DNA from: Gramella sp. MAR_2010_147
GTDB taxonomy: Bacteria; Bacteroidota; Bacteroidia; Flavobacteriales; Flavobacteriaceae
Direction: 5' to 3'
Length of the DNA: 64,000 bases
NCBI RefSeq assembly: GCF_900105135.1
Contig: NZ_LT629741.1
Span: forward strand, 2,480,001 to 2,544,000
Shown one piece after another: positions 27,916 to 38,520 of the stretch. The first letter of the stretch is position 1, and each line of letters begins with the position of its first letter. Position numbers and translations under genes: made by a program. The notes under the pieces are model-generated. The model was not told the DNA's origin. It was given only the letters and a program-made list of their open reading frames with translations, and ran no database searches.

Positions 27916-28158
27916 TTAGTCAATTCCCCTATCCTTCATTTTTTTCATATTCTCGTCAGAGAGAGTATAATCTTTCAATTTTTTTCCTCTCCAGCGTATC
28001 ACTAAGAAGATCGGCATTAATATAAATGCACTGGCAAGAACTGAAATTCCGATGATCCTGTCACCCGTTAAAACTCTATCGGTCAATCTAAAATAGAACC
28101 CAACGCCTATGGCTATTAAAATTGCAATTCCGAGTAATTTCATAAATAATTTCATCAC
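27916..28158 (-). CDS. Small two-helix membrane protein
   Basis: 80 residues. Two hydrophobic segments (about 6-23 and 36-56) flank a short loop with RLTDRVLTGDR, and a basic C-terminal tail ends KMKDRGID. Family unknown. It starts 20 bases after the ClC channel stop on the same strand and is likely cotranscribed. A second ATG four codons later (MKLFMKLL context) leaves the exact start open. Confidence 0.65.
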   Translation of the reverse strand: MMKLFMKLLGIAILIAIGVGFYFRLTDRVLTGDRIIGISVLASAFILMPIFLVIRWRGKKLKDYTLSDENMKKMKDRGID

Positions 28159-28178
28159 AAAAAGATATTATAAGGTGT

Positions 28179-29969
28179 TTAAACGGTTACTTCTATTAAC
28201 TTCTGTCGATAAGCTGTAAGAAGCTTGGATTTTGAAATAAAGCCAACATATTTTCCTTTCTTTACTACCGGAAGGTTCCAGGCATTACTATCCTGGAATT
28301 TTTTCATAATGGCTTTCATCCTGTCATTTTCAAGGTCAATGATTTCCGGAGCCTGCTGCATGATATCCCTAACTTTCACTTCAACATACAGTTTTTCATT
28401 GAACATAATAGACCTAATGTCGTCCAGCAGAATGATCCCCATGAATTTACGATTTTCATCAATAACCGGAAAAATATTCCTGGATGATTTTACAACACCC
28501 TGATGAATTACATCGCCCAGATTCATATCTATTTCCAGCGGAATAAAATTCTTTTCTACTACCTGCGAAATATTCATCAACGTAAGTACCGTTTGGTCTT
28601 TATCATGAGTTAGCAGGTCACCACGCTGCGCAAGCTCCATAGTGTACACTGAATGTGGCTGAAATTTGGTGGTGACCATAAAAGAGATGGCGGCAGTGAT
28701 CATTAATGGGATGAATAGTTCATAGCCGTGGGTAAGTTCAGCAATAAGGAAAATTGCGGTTAAGGGGGCATGTAGAACTCCAGCCATGAGGCCGGCCATA
28801 CCAACCAGCGTAAAATTACTCACGGAAATTTGATGTTTAAAAATTCCAAGATTATTAAGTAATAGCGCAAATCCATGACCCATGGCACTGCCCATAAACA
28901 TTACAGGAGCAAAAATACCTCCAACACCTCCTGCACTTAAGGTTAAGGAGGTTGCAACGATCTTAAACAATACCAGACCCGTTAATAATAAGATCACCAC
29001 CCAGATATTCTCGAGGTAGGCATTAAATAAATTGGTGCCCAGTGCTTCCAGATAATTTTCCTGAAGCAGATTATTAACCACGCTGTAGCCTTCTCCATAA
29101 AGAGGGGGAATAAAGTATATGATTAGACCTAAAAGGAGCCCGGAAGTTAAAAGCCGAACAATTTTAGACCTGATTTTCACCATTAATTGCATCAGCTTAA
29201 AGTGTACCCTGGTAAAATAGATGGAGCAACCTGCAGCAAGAATACCAAGTAATATGTAATAAGGAACTTCAGAAATGGTAAAGGCATCTTCCAGATTGAA
29301 AGGGAGGATGATCTCACTTCCGTAGAAAAAATAGGAGGTAAGTACTGCTGAAACAGATGCTATAAGCAATGGTAAAAGTGAGGTAAGGGTTAGGTCCAGG
29401 CTAAAAACTTCGATGGCAAAAATAATTGCGGCAATTGGTGCATTAAAAATGGAGGACATGGCGCCTGCGGCTGCACAACCAATAAGAAGTGTTCTTGTGG
29501 TTTGGTTCAATAAAAACATCCTGGAAAGGTTTGAACCAATGGAAGCACCCGTGGCTACTGTAGGTGCTTCTAATCCTACGGAACCACCAAAACCTACGGT
29601 TATAGGGGCTGTGATCAAAGAGGAATACATCTGAAATTTTTTCATGATCCCTTTTTGCCGGGAGATTGCATAGAGAGTAGCCGGGATGCCCTGCCCAACT
29701 TTTTTGCGCAGGATAAACTTAAAGATCAAATAGACTATTAAGAGTCCTATCACCGGAAAAATAAAATAAAAGGCATTGTGATAACTTATTACAGTTTCAC
29801 CTTTTAAAAGCACCTGAATAAAGTGGGTGAGGTTCTTGATGGTAACAGCGCAAATACCGGCTATAAACCCAATCAAGGCACTGATGATCATTAAAAACTG
29901 GCGATGGGAAAGGTTTCTGGATTTCCAGTTTAGGAACGTATGCAACAAAGATTTCCCAAATTTTGCCAC
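28179..29969 (-). CDS. ClC-family chloride channel/transporter with CBS pair
   Basis: 596 residues. About ten membrane segments in the first 440 residues carry the ClC anion-site motifs: GGSVGLEAPTVATGA (GREGP-equivalent) and GGVGGIFAPVMFMGSA (GxFxP). The C-terminal 140 residues form two CBS domains (VIHQGVVKSSRNIFPVID and VRDIMQQAPEIIDLEND). ClC proteins move chloride, alone or in exchange for protons; the CBS pair probably senses nucleotides. It is followed by the small membrane protein. Confidence 0.93.
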   Translation of the reverse strand: MAKFGKSLLHTFLNWKSRNLSHRQFLMIISALIGFIAGICAVTIKNLTHFIQVLLKGETVISYHNAFYFIFPVIGLLIVYLIFKFILRKKVGQGIPATLYAISRQKGIMKKFQMYSSLITAPITVGFGGSVGLEAPTVATGASIGSNLSRMFLLNQTTRTLLIGCAAAGAMSSIFNAPIAAIIFAIEVFSLDLTLTSLLPLLIASVSAVLTSYFFYGSEIILPFNLEDAFTISEVPYYILLGILAAGCSIYFTRVHFKLMQLMVKIRSKIVRLLTSGLLLGLIIYFIPPLYGEGYSVVNNLLQENYLEALGTNLFNAYLENIWVVILLLTGLVLFKIVATSLTLSAGGVGGIFAPVMFMGSAMGHGFALLLNNLGIFKHQISVSNFTLVGMAGLMAGVLHAPLTAIFLIAELTHGYELFIPLMITAAISFMVTTKFQPHSVYTMELAQRGDLLTHDKDQTVLTLMNISQVVEKNFIPLEIDMNLGDVIHQGVVKSSRNIFPVIDENRKFMGIILLDDIRSIMFNEKLYVEVKVRDIMQQAPEIIDLENDRMKAIMKKFQDSNAWNLPVVKKGKYVGFISKSKLLTAYRQKLIEVTV

Positions 29970-29994
29970 TCTTTAATGATTAGTCTGTGAATAT

Positions 29995-30019
29995 AAAAAA
30001 TCCCGCAATATGCGGGATC
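29995..30019 (-). terminator. Terminator of aspS
   Basis: Stem ATCCCGCA/TGCGGGAT with a short loop; on the reverse strand it runs into TTTTTT. It lies 7 bases beyond the aspS stop. Confidence 0.92.
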
Positions 30020-30025
30020 AATTTT

Positions 30026-31774
30026 TTATAATTTCAAACGAAGATGTAAATCGCTAAGTTGTTGTTCATCAATTTTTGCCGGAGCATCAATCATCACATC
30101 CCGTCCCGCATTGTTTTTAGGAAATGCAATGAAGTCCCTGATGCTTTCCTGACCTCCAAGAATAGCAACCAGCCTGTCAAATCCAAAAGCAATTCCACCG
30201 TGTGGGGGTGCTCCATACTGAAAGGCGTCCATTAAAAACCCGAATTGCTCTTTTGCTTCTTCAGGAGTAAATCCTAGATATTTGAACATTTGTGACTGCG
30301 TTTCCTTATCATGGATCCTTATGGAACCACCGCCAATTTCGTTTCCGTTTAAAACAAGATCATATGCATTAGCTCTTACTCTGCCCGGCTCGGTTTCAAG
30401 AAGTGCAAAGTCTTCCTTCTTTGGAGAGGTAAAAGGATGATGCATCGCATGGAACCTTTTTGTTTCTTCATCCCATTCTAAAAGAGGGAAATCTACCACC
30501 CATAAAGGAGCAAATTCATCAGCTTTTCTCAAACCGAGTTCATTTCCTAAATGCATTCTAAGAGCGCTTAGCTGAGTTCTAGTTTTGGTAGCATCGCCGG
30601 CCATAACTAAAATAAGATCACCTGGGTTTGCTTCGGTTGCCTCTGCCCAGTTTTTTAAATCATCCTGAGAGTAGAATTTATCTACAGAAGACTTTAAAGT
30701 TCCGTCTTCGTTATATTTGGCCCAAACCAGTCCGTTTGCACCCACCTGAGGTCTTTTCACCCAGGAAATAAGTTTGTCTATCTCTTTTCTGGTAAAGCTG
30801 GCAGCTCCCGGAACAGCAATTCCCACAACGAGTTCCTGCTGATCGAATACATTAAAACCTTTATTTTTTGCAAGGTCATTGAGTTCTGCAAACTCCATCC
30901 CGAATCTGATATCCGGTTTGTCATTTCCATATTTTTTCATGGCCTCATCGTAGGTCATTCTTGGGAATTCTGCTACTTCAACTCCTTTAATATCTTTCAA
31001 TAAATGTCTGGTAAGGCCTTCAAATATATTCAGAATATCTTCCTGCTCAACAAAGGCCATTTCACAGTCTATCTGGGTGAATTCAGGTTGTCTGTCGGCT
31101 CTTAGATCTTCATCCCTAAAACACTTTACGATCTGGAAGTACTTATCCATTCCACCAACCATCAGTAGTTGTTTGAATGTTTGAGGAGATTGCGGAAGTG
31201 CATAAAACTGGCCTTCATTCATTCTGCTTGGCACTACAAAATCACGAGCACCTTCGGGAGTAGATTTTATCAAATATGGGGTTTCAATTTCGATAAAACC
31301 TTCATTGGAAAGATAATTTCTCACTTTCATTCCTACCTGGTGGCGAAACATCAATTTATTCTTTACAGGATTTCTACGAATATCCAGGTAACGATATTTC
31401 ATTCTAAGATCTTCTCCGCCGTCGGTCTCGTCTTCAATAGTAAAAGGAGGAGTTTTTGAAGAATTGAGAATTTTAAAATCCTCTACAAGAACTTCGATCT
31501 CCCCGGTAGCAATATTTGGATTTTTGGACTCCCTCTCAATCACCGTTCCTTCAACCTGAATCACAAATTCGCGGGCAAGACTACCAGCCCTATCCATTAA
31601 ATTCTTTGAAGAACGTTCCTCATCAAATATTAGTTGAGTTAAACCGTAGCGATCACGAAGATCTACCCAAATCATGAATCCTTTATTTCTTACCTTTTGA
31701 ACCCATCCAGATAGGATTACTTTGTTACCAATTTGTTCTGCGTTTAGTTCCCCGCAGGTGTGACTTCTGTACAT
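30026..31774 (-). CDS. aspS: Aspartyl-tRNA synthetase
   Basis: 582 residues from ATG 31774 ([11 protein letters not shown]), the usual bacterial beginning. A GTG at 31801 would overlap the -7 element and is rejected. The anticodon-binding OB domain (1-105) precedes the class II core with [18 protein letters not shown] (motif 2) and [13 protein letters not shown] (motif 3), with the bacterial GAD insertion between. It charges tRNA-Asp. Monocistronic with its own promoter and terminator. Confidence 0.96.
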   Translation of the reverse strand: MYRSHTCGELNAEQIGNKVILSGWVQKVRNKGFMIWVDLRDRYGLTQLIFDEERSSKNLMDRAGSLAREFVIQVEGTVIERESKNPNIATGEIEVLVEDFKILNSSKTPPFTIEDETDGGEDLRMKYRYLDIRRNPVKNKLMFRHQVGMKVRNYLSNEGFIEIETPYLIKSTPEGARDFVVPSRMNEGQFYALPQSPQTFKQLLMVGGMDKYFQIVKCFRDEDLRADRQPEFTQIDCEMAFVEQEDILNIFEGLTRHLLKDIKGVEVAEFPRMTYDEAMKKYGNDKPDIRFGMEFAELNDLAKNKGFNVFDQQELVVGIAVPGAASFTRKEIDKLISWVKRPQVGANGLVWAKYNEDGTLKSSVDKFYSQDDLKNWAEATEANPGDLILVMAGDATKTRTQLSALRMHLGNELGLRKADEFAPLWVVDFPLLEWDEETKRFHAMHHPFTSPKKEDFALLETEPGRVRANAYDLVLNGNEIGGGSIRIHDKETQSQMFKYLGFTPEEAKEQFGFLMDAFQYGAPPHGGIAFGFDRLVAILGGQESIRDFIAFPKNNAGRDVMIDAPAKIDEQQLSDLHLRLKL

Positions 31775-31800
31775 GTTGTCCTTCAAATTTAGAATGGGCA

Positions 31801-31808
31801 CAAAAGTA
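31801..31808 (-). promoter_or_regulatory. -7 element of aspS
   Basis: Reverse-strand TACTTTTG fits TAnnTTTG, 26 bases before the ATG at 31774. A near -33 (TTC) lies 20 bases upstream. Confidence 0.6.
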
Positions 31809-31946
31809 AGAAGTTAAACACTTTTACTGAACCTTTAGTACTTAAATATTATTGATTATTATTTCAGTGTTACCAAACATTAATAATGTAATACGCTGAA
31901 AAACAGTTAAAAAAATTTCTAATGTTAACTTAATGTTACCTGATTA

Positions 31947-31976
31947 TTGCTAATTTGTAAACTTTTGGTATATTTG
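31947..31976 (+). promoter_or_regulatory. Consensus promoter of the MORN-like gene
   Basis: TTG at 31947-31949, 19-base spacer, TATATTTG at 31969-31976: an exact match to the Bacteroidota housekeeping form. The ATG follows 28 bases later. Confidence 0.82.
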
Positions 31977-32004
31977 TGATATAAATGTTAACAGACAAGG
32001 ACTC

Positions 32005-32370
32005 ATGAAGACAATAAAAAACATACTTATGGCAACTGTATTCCTAGTAGGAGGAGTTGCAATGGCACAGGAAAAAGACTCTGAACCTGCATTTGAAAAG
32101 CAGGGAGATCTAATTAAAGGAACGTTTTATTATGAAGATGGAAGTGTTAGACAGGAAGGTACGTACAAGGACGGTAGACTCCACGGAGAATGGATTTCTT
32201 ACAACCAAGATGGTGAAAAGACAGCCATCGCGAATTACAAGCATGGAAAGAAAGACGGGAAATGGTTTTTTTGGACTGAAGATAAACTTACCGAAGTTGA
32301 CTATCAAAATAGCGTAATCGCCTCTATTAATAGTTGGAAAAGCGAAAGTTCTCTGGTTAATAACTTATAG
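32005..32370 (+). CDS. Secreted MORN-repeat (YwqK-like) protein
   Basis: 121 residues with a signal peptide ending VAMAQE. The mature part has three YYEDGSVRQEGTYKDGRLHG-type repeats (about 41-95), the MORN/YwqK pattern of strands with G-x-W/Y. YwqK-family proteins are labelled antitoxins in some databases, but an exported single copy like this is not evidence of a toxin system, and no toxin gene is adjacent. It has its own consensus promoter and a shared terminator. Confidence 0.8.
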   Translation: MKTIKNILMATVFLVGGVAMAQEKDSEPAFEKQGDLIKGTFYYEDGSVRQEGTYKDGRLHGEWISYNQDGEKTAIANYKHGKKDGKWFFWTEDKLTEVDYQNSVIASINSWKSESSLVNNL

Positions 32371-32390
32371 AGAAAAATTATATAAATAAA

Positions 32391-32420
32391 AAGCCCGAAG
32401 CAATGCTTCGGGCTTTTTTT
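32391..32420. terminator. Bidirectional terminator, MORN gene and RND operon
   Basis: Perfect 11-bp stem AAGCCCGAAGC/GCTTCGGGCTT, loop AAT, then T-run on the plus strand and A/T on the reverse. It lies between convergent units. Confidence 0.94.
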
Positions 32421-32437
32421 ATTTCTCATATGCGAAG

Positions 32438-35400
32438 TTACTCCGCATATTCCACCACTTCAGGATCTTTACTGGTGGAAGCTTCTGTACTACTTCTCAT
32501 AGAATGAACCCACATTTTAATCCTTATCGCGATGTAAAATAATATCGGAACGATGATCAACGTAAGAAAGGTTGCAACCATTAATCCGTAAATTACTGTC
32601 CATGCTAGTGGACCCCAGAAGATCACGTTATCTCCTCCAAAATAGATGTTTGCATCAAACTCGCTGAACAACGAGAAGAAATCAAGGTTAAGACCAATGG
32701 CTAAAGGTATCAATCCTAAGATCGTGGTTATCGCGGTTAGCAATACCGGTCTTAGACGTGCTTTACCTGCTCTAATAATCGTAAGTAAAAGTTCATCTTT
32801 TGAGAGAAATTCATTTTCAGGAATTCCAAGCCTTAGTTTCTTTCTATCTATGAGTAGTTGGGCATAATCTAATAGCACCACCCCGTTATTCACCACAATA
32901 CCTGCCAGGGAGATAATTCCCATCATGGTCATCATAATTACGAAAGCAGATCCCGTAATTACGATACCTCCAAATACTCCTATTAAACTCAGGAAAATTG
33001 CGATCATAATAATCAAAGGTTTTGAAACTGAATTAAACTGGAAGATTAGTATTAAAAATATCAGTCCAAGTCCGCTGAAGAAAGCTCCCATTAGAAAAGC
33101 CTGTTGTTTATTCTGTTCTTCTATCTGGCCGGTATAATCTATCTTGATATCCTCAGGAACCCCATGAAAATTTCGCATTTCATTCTGGATCTGGCTAACC
33201 GCAGCTCCTGCGTCGGTATAACCTGGGGATAAAGCTGAGTAGATAGTAACTACTCTTCTCGTATCTCTATGCTTAATAGCGCTAAATCCAGATTTATTGC
33301 TTTTAGAAGTCACTGCTGCAACCGGAATCTCTCTTAGTCGCCCCTGATTATTTCTGAATGTAATTGTTTGATTAAAAAGCGCACTATTATCGTAGCGGCT
33401 TTCTTCATCAAATCGAACATAGATATCATAATCTTCTCCGCCTTCTTTATATACTCCCGCTTTAGTACCAAAAATTGAATTTCTAAGCTGCGTACCAACC
33501 TGTCCTGCACTTACTCCAAGTTCTCCAGCCTTTTGACGATCAACTTCCACCTGCATAGAGGGTTTGTCTTTATTAACATCGATCTTTAATTCATCAATCG
33601 CAGGTATATTTTTCGTGTTGATATATTCACGCATCTGCTCGGCAGTCGCGATCAATTCATCATAATCTTCACCCTCCAGTTCAATATTAATTGGGGAACC
33701 TGCAGGCGGGCCATTTTGATCTTTTTCTACTGAAATAAGAACTCCCGGATAGATCCCAGCCAGATCTTCCTGAACTTTCTGGCGTAAAATCTCACTGTCT
33801 TTTCCTCTTCGGTATTTATACTCTCTCATGGATGCCGTAATCTTACCTTTGTGAGGCATCTCCGCAGCAGAACCTCCATCGGTTTGTGGGTTTCCGGCAC
33901 CTTCCCCTACCTGGGAAACAGCACTTTCTACCATGAAATTATAGCCATCGTCCATATATTCATCGCTGTTCAGAACCTTATAGACTCTTTGTTCAATCTC
34001 TTTGGTGATCGCGTTGGTCTTTTCAATATCGGTTCCTTCAGGATATTCAATGTAGACAATGATCTGGTTAGGTTTATTATCCGGAAAAAATTCAACTTTC
34101 GTTCTCTGGGAAGCAAGGGAAGCTCCAAATGCCATAAACGCTACGATAAGCAGCAGAAAAGTACTTCCAACGATCCAGTATGGTCGTTTTTTCTTGAAAG
34201 AAGAGGTGAGTTTTCGCTCATACCAGTTTTCAAGTCTTACCAATGCACTGGTCTGGAATTTATTGGCCATTTTTCTAAGAAACAATCTATAAACCCATAG
34301 CATGATCGCGGTGAAAATCATTAAAGTTCCAAGTGCGCGATATTCTCCACCAAAAATTAAGATTAAGAGTCCAATCCCGGCAATGATCGAAGAGGTTCGA
34401 ATAATAGTCCTTAATGGCATATTTCGATCTTCTGTTCTCATGAACTGGGAGACCAGTACCGAGTTAAAGAAAATTGCCACAAAAAGGGATGATCCCAGCA
34501 CTACCGATAGTGTGATTGGGAAGTAGATCATAAACTGTCCCATGAGTCCAGGCCATAAACCAAGGGGGATAAATGCAGCAACCGTGGTTGCTGTTGAGAT
34601 AATGATTGGAAATGCAATTTCACCAATCCCTTCTTTGGCGGCTTCGATTCTTGAATAACCTTCCTCGTCCATGAGTCGGTATACATTTTCCACAACCACA
34701 ATTCCGTTATCCACCAGCATTCCCAGCCCCATGATCAGACCAAAAAGGATCATCGTATTCATGGTATAGCCTAATTGGTTCAGGATCATCAGTGACATGA
34801 ACATGGACATTGGGATCGCGAATCCCACAAACAATGCATTTTTAAATCCTAAGAAGAACATCAATACGGTTACCACCAGGATAATCCCGAAAATAATGTT
34901 GTTTACAAGGTCATCTACCTGACCAATAGTTTTAGAAGATTGATCGTTGGTAATAGAAATATCAAGATTAGAAGGAAAAACATCTGCCTGTGCTTTTTCA
35001 ACTATTTCATCGATCTTCTCGGCAGCGGCCACCATGTTTTTACCTGAGCGTTTCTTTACATCAAGCATCACAACCTGATGTCCAAACTCCCTGGCGTAAG
35101 TGGTTTTTTCCTTCGCTTTGAAAGTGATATCTGCAATATCTTTTAAATATACATTATCACCATCTTCAGACTTTACAACAAAATTTTCCAGATCTGAAGG
35201 ACTTTCAATTTCTCCTAAGATTCTAATGGTCCTTCGTTGTCCACTGGCGACATAATTCCCGGCAGACATGGTCATATTTCCATTCCCTATGGCACTGGTG
35301 ATGTCGTTAAAGCTAACAGAGGAAGCCATCATTTTATAAATATCTACGGCTACTTCAATTTCTTTATCCTGAGCCCCTCGAATATCCACCTTTTTGATCT

Positions 35401-35953
35401 CTGGTAGATTTTCTATCTCATCCTGAAGATATTCTCCAAATTCTTTCAATTTCATAACAGGATAGTCTCCCGAGATATTGATGTTAAGAATAGGCATTTC
35501 TTCAGAAAGGCTAAGTTCAAAAACATTAGGTTCTACTTTGGCGCCATTAAAGGTTGGCCAATCTTCTCCTGAAGTCTCTGAATCTATTTCGTCCTTTACC
35601 TTTTGTTTGGCAAGTTCAACAGTAATATCCTCGTCAAACTCTATTACGATCATGGAGTAATCTTCCTGAGAAGTAGAAGTGATCTCCACAACATTGCTTA
35701 CCGTCTTTAGTTTATCTTCCAACGGATTGGTTAGGAGCTTCTCAATATCCTCGGCAGTATTTCCGGGGTAAAGAGAGCTTACATAGATCTTTGTTTCTTT
35801 CACTTCCGGGAAACTTTCCCTTGGCATGCTAAAATATGCAGAGATACCAAAGAAGAGAATAAGAATCATACTCACATAGATCGTGGTCTTGTTCTTTATA
35901 GCCCAGGAAGAGAGCCCAAACTCTTTTTCCAGATATGTTTTCTTTTTCGCCAT
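32438..35953 (-). CDS. RND efflux transporter, inner-membrane permease
   Basis: 1171 residues with the AcrB/HAE1-like layout: one N-terminal helix, a large periplasmic loop, helices 2-6, a long linker, second periplasmic loop and final helices. GLGMLVDNGIVVVENVYRLM is the conserved helix-4 motif with the proton-relay aspartate. ASQRTKVEFFP begins the second half. It exports drugs or other toxic compounds with proton uptake. Last gene of the tetR-tolC-adaptor-RND operon; the adaptor stops 7 bases upstream. Confidence 0.95.
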   Translation of the reverse strand: MAKKKTYLEKEFGLSSWAIKNKTTIYVSMILILFFGISAYFSMPRESFPEVKETKIYVSSLYPGNTAEDIEKLLTNPLEDKLKTVSNVVEITSTSQEDYSMIVIEFDEDITVELAKQKVKDEIDSETSGEDWPTFNGAKVEPNVFELSLSEEMPILNINISGDYPVMKLKEFGEYLQDEIENLPEIKKVDIRGAQDKEIEVAVDIYKMMASSVSFNDITSAIGNGNMTMSAGNYVASGQRRTIRILGEIESPSDLENFVVKSEDGDNVYLKDIADITFKAKEKTTYAREFGHQVVMLDVKKRSGKNMVAAAEKIDEIVEKAQADVFPSNLDISITNDQSSKTIGQVDDLVNNIIFGIILVVTVLMFFLGFKNALFVGFAIPMSMFMSLMILNQLGYTMNTMILFGLIMGLGMLVDNGIVVVENVYRLMDEEGYSRIEAAKEGIGEIAFPIIISTATTVAAFIPLGLWPGLMGQFMIYFPITLSVVLGSSLFVAIFFNSVLVSQFMRTEDRNMPLRTIIRTSSIIAGIGLLILIFGGEYRALGTLMIFTAIMLWVYRLFLRKMANKFQTSALVRLENWYERKLTSSFKKKRPYWIVGSTFLLLIVAFMAFGASLASQRTKVEFFPDNKPNQIIVYIEYPEGTDIEKTNAITKEIEQRVYKVLNSDEYMDDGYNFMVESAVSQVGEGAGNPQTDGGSAAEMPHKGKITASMREYKYRRGKDSEILRQKVQEDLAGIYPGVLISVEKDQNGPPAGSPINIELEGEDYDELIATAEQMREYINTKNIPAIDELKIDVNKDKPSMQVEVDRQKAGELGVSAGQVGTQLRNSIFGTKAGVYKEGGEDYDIYVRFDEESRYDNSALFNQTITFRNNQGRLREIPVAAVTSKSNKSGFSAIKHRDTRRVVTIYSALSPGYTDAGAAVSQIQNEMRNFHGVPEDIKIDYTGQIEEQNKQQAFLMGAFFSGLGLIFLILIFQFNSVSKPLIIMIAIFLSLIGVFGGIVITGSAFVIMMTMMGIISLAGIVVNNGVVLLDYAQLLIDRKKLRLGIPENEFLSKDELLLTIIRAGKARLRPVLLTAITTILGLIPLAIGLNLDFFSLFSEFDANIYFGGDNVIFWGPLAWTVIYGLMVATFLTLIIVPILFYIAIRIKMWVHSMRSSTEASTSKDPEVVEYAE

Positions 35954-35960
35954 GTTGCCC

Positions 35961-37127
35961 TTAGTAATTAATTAGTTTGACGGTTTGTCCTTCCTTCACA
36001 CTACGTGCGCCTTCCTGAATGATCATATCTCCATTTTTTAATCCCTTAAGGATCTCTATTTTGTCGCCCTGAGATTTTCCTGTCTCTATGATCACTCTTT
36101 TTGCGACAGCAGTATCTCCTTTAGTCTCGGTAAGAACGTATAAATATTGCTGTCCTTCTGCGTTTTCAGAAATGATATTTTGAGGCACCAAAATCGCCTT
36201 TTCATTTGTGTAATCATTGATCTTTACACGGGCCGTAAGATTTGGTTTGATATTTTTGTTCTTGTTTGGAACTTCAATCTCTGCATTAAAAGTCCTGTTG
36301 TTAGGATTAATGTAGGTGCCGGTTTGTTTTATCTTAGTATCCACGGTTTCTCCTAATACAGGAAAGCTTACCTCTACAGCTTTTCCTTCGGTAACATTAG
36401 AAATATAGCTTTCAGGTACGTCTGTCTTTATATACATGTCGTCAAGGTTTACCAGTCTAAGAATTGGGGTTTGACCTGGTGATACCACATTTCCCTGTTC
36501 AGTAATAATATCATCTATTACTCCTGAAAATGGAGCCGTAACTACAGATTTAGCAACCTGGCTTTTCATTTGGTTCACGGCATTTACCTGACCTTCGTAG
36601 CTTGATTTTGCCTGCAGGTATTGCATCTCGCTACCAATTTTCTGATCCCATAAACGCTTTTGACGTTCAAAAGTGGTTTTTGCAAGGTCTAATTGAGTTT
36701 GCATTTGAGCTAATTGCTGACTTAGTCCGCCATCATTAATAGAAGCAAGTCTTTGTCCCCTGGAAACTTTCTGCCCTTCTTCTACATAAACCCTTTCAAG
36801 AACACCGCTCATTTCAGCATTTAATACTACATTTTTCTTGGTCTCAACACTTCCCTGTAGCTCAAGAAAATGATCAAATTTTTCAGATTCTACTTCAAAG
36901 GAGGTTACCAGCGGGATGTTTCTTTCCGGATTAATTTCCTTCAATTTCGCATCCAATTGTTTTATTTCAGCTTCCAGTTCAACTTGCTGAGAGGTTAATT
37001 CATCTCTCTTCTGCTGAATCTTTTCAACATCATTGCTTTCTAAAATGGCTTCGGTAGAATCTTTCTTTGCTTCACCGCAGGAGATCAATATTAAAGGCAG
37101 TCCAATTATTAGGATTAACTTCTTCAT
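35961..37127 (-). CDS. RND periplasmic adaptor lipoprotein (MFP subunit)
   Basis: 388 residues from ATG 37127, which starts the lipoprotein signal (lipobox LISC). A longer reading to 37193 would add 22 residues and overlap the end of tolC. After a coiled segment (residues about 25-65) come the lipoyl/barrel-sandwich part (GVLERVYVEEGQKVSRGQRL) and the matching APFSGVIDDIITEQGNVVSPGQ, then beta-barrel and membrane-proximal domains. It bridges the RND pump and TolC channel across the periplasm. Confidence 0.93.
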   Translation of the reverse strand: MKKLILIIGLPLILISCGEAKKDSTEAILESNDVEKIQQKRDELTSQQVELEAEIKQLDAKLKEINPERNIPLVTSFEVESEKFDHFLELQGSVETKKNVVLNAEMSGVLERVYVEEGQKVSRGQRLASINDGGLSQQLAQMQTQLDLAKTTFERQKRLWDQKIGSEMQYLQAKSSYEGQVNAVNQMKSQVAKSVVTAPFSGVIDDIITEQGNVVSPGQTPILRLVNLDDMYIKTDVPESYISNVTEGKAVEVSFPVLGETVDTKIKQTGTYINPNNRTFNAEIEVPNKNKNIKPNLTARVKINDYTNEKAILVPQNIISENAEGQQYLYVLTETKGDTAVAKRVIIETGKSQGDKIEILKGLKNGDMIIQEGARSVKEGQTVKLINY

Positions 37128-37149
37128 ATTCTTAATTATAAATGGGAAA

Positions 37150-38520
37150 TTATTGTTCATCATTGTAAGTTCTTGTGTCCAGTAAATTGTCAAGTTCAGC
37201 CTTGGCTGTAATTACATTCAGCATAGATTGTAGATAATCCTGCTGGGAGGAGTAAAGCTGTCGCTGAGCTTCGCTTAGTTCAAAACTGCTGGCGATACCT
37301 TCAAAGAATTTTATCTGGTTTTTATTTTCAATCCTTTCAGCCAGTTCTAAATTTCGAATAGCGTTTTGATAATTCTCAAGACTGAATTCGTATTCGCTCT
37401 TTGCCATATTTATCTGGCGCTTTACTTCATTTTCGGTACGCTCAAGATCCAGCATCGCCTGCTCGTATTCAAGTTCTCTTTGTTGGGTTCTGGAACTTCT
37501 CATCCCACTGCTGAAAATTGGAATATTTAGACTTACTCCTAAAATTGACTGACCAAAATATTCCTGATCATTGTTTAAGAATGTGAATTTCTCACTAAAT
37601 CCCTGGTACCCATAGTTTACAAACCCAGACAGTGTTGGCAGTGCTTTTGCCTTTTGTAGTCTTACCTGAATTTGAGCTGATTCTGCTGAATTCTTCGCGA
37701 TACGATAGTCGATATTTTCTTCAACTGGAATTTCTTCCCTTAAAAGCGAAATATCATAATATTTCATCGCCAGCTCATCCAGATCATCAGTTAGAGTCAC
37801 ATTATTATCCACTGGGATTCCCAGGCTAAGGTTCAGCATCTCATAAGCGATATCTCGCATCCTTTCATTGCGGCTTAAATTGTTCTTTAGACCAAGAAGT
37901 GTAATTTCTAACTGCTCTACATCTTCCTGTTCTGTTAATCCATTTTCATAGATCTTTTGGGTGTCGTTATAATTCTTCTGAAGTGTTTCCACATTCTTTT
38001 CCAGGATATCCACGCTTTCTTCTGCCAGAAGCACATTTCCATAAGCGCTAATCACTGCCTTCTTAATTTCGAGATCGGTCTTTGTTTTGGCATTTTTGGA
38101 GATCTGTAATAAAGTTTTTACAGATTGAATACCTACTATATAAGAACCATCAAAAATTAGCTGATTCCATGTTCCTGTAGCGTTCATGCTTTGCTGTGTT
38201 CCAAAGGTAACCGGGGTAAAGGTGCCTGGTTCACCACCCGTGATTTCGGCAGGAAGCAATGTGACCGGTTGCTGTAGATAATTTTGATAGTCTACAGATC
38301 CACTTATTTGCGGAAGCCCCTGAGATATGATTTCCCATTTTTGTTTTAGGGCAATGTCAACATCTTTTTGAGCAATTTGTGACTGATAATTATTGGTTAT
38401 TCCAAATTCTATCGCCTTCTGTAAAGAAAAGCGATAGGTTTTTAGGCTATCTTCCTGAGCGAATATTCCGGTTGATGCCAGTATAAGGAAGCTTAAAATT
38501 TTTAGGGTCTTATTTCTCAT
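37150..38520 (-). CDS. TolC-family outer-membrane efflux channel
   Basis: 456 residues with a signal peptide ending GIFAQ. Two similar halves of long helices and strand pairs carry the OEP signatures (LQKAIEFGITNN, NYNDTQKIYENGLTEQEDV, YQNAIRNLELAERIENKNQI). It forms the trimeric exit duct for the adjacent RND system. Its ATG overlaps the last codons of the tetR gene by 11 bases, which implies cotranscription and probably translational coupling. Confidence 0.93.
   Translation of the reverse strand: MRNKTLKILSFLILASTGIFAQEDSLKTYRFSLQKAIEFGITNNYQSQIAQKDVDIALKQKWEIISQGLPQISGSVDYQNYLQQPVTLLPAEITGGEPGTFTPVTFGTQQSMNATGTWNQLIFDGSYIVGIQSVKTLLQISKNAKTKTDLEIKKAVISAYGNVLLAEESVDILEKNVETLQKNYNDTQKIYENGLTEQEDVEQLEITLLGLKNNLSRNERMRDIAYEMLNLSLGIPVDNNVTLTDDLDELAMKYYDISLLREEIPVEENIDYRIAKNSAESAQIQVRLQKAKALPTLSGFVNYGYQGFSEKFTFLNNDQEYFGQSILGVSLNIPIFSSGMRSSRTQQRELEYEQAMLDLERTENEVKRQINMAKSEYEFSLENYQNAIRNLELAERIENKNQIKFFEGIASSFELSEAQRQLYSSQQDYLQSMLNVITAKAELDNLLDTRTYNDEQ

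Noticed and set aside
32005..32370. Toxin-antitoxin system suggested by the YwqK-like protein
   Set aside because: The protein has a signal peptide and MORN-type repeats, and no toxin gene is adjacent; the antitoxin label of this family does not apply by itself.
33851..34300. 149-codon plus-strand frame inside the RND permease
   Set aside because: Antisense to a conserved transporter domain, no recognisable motif.
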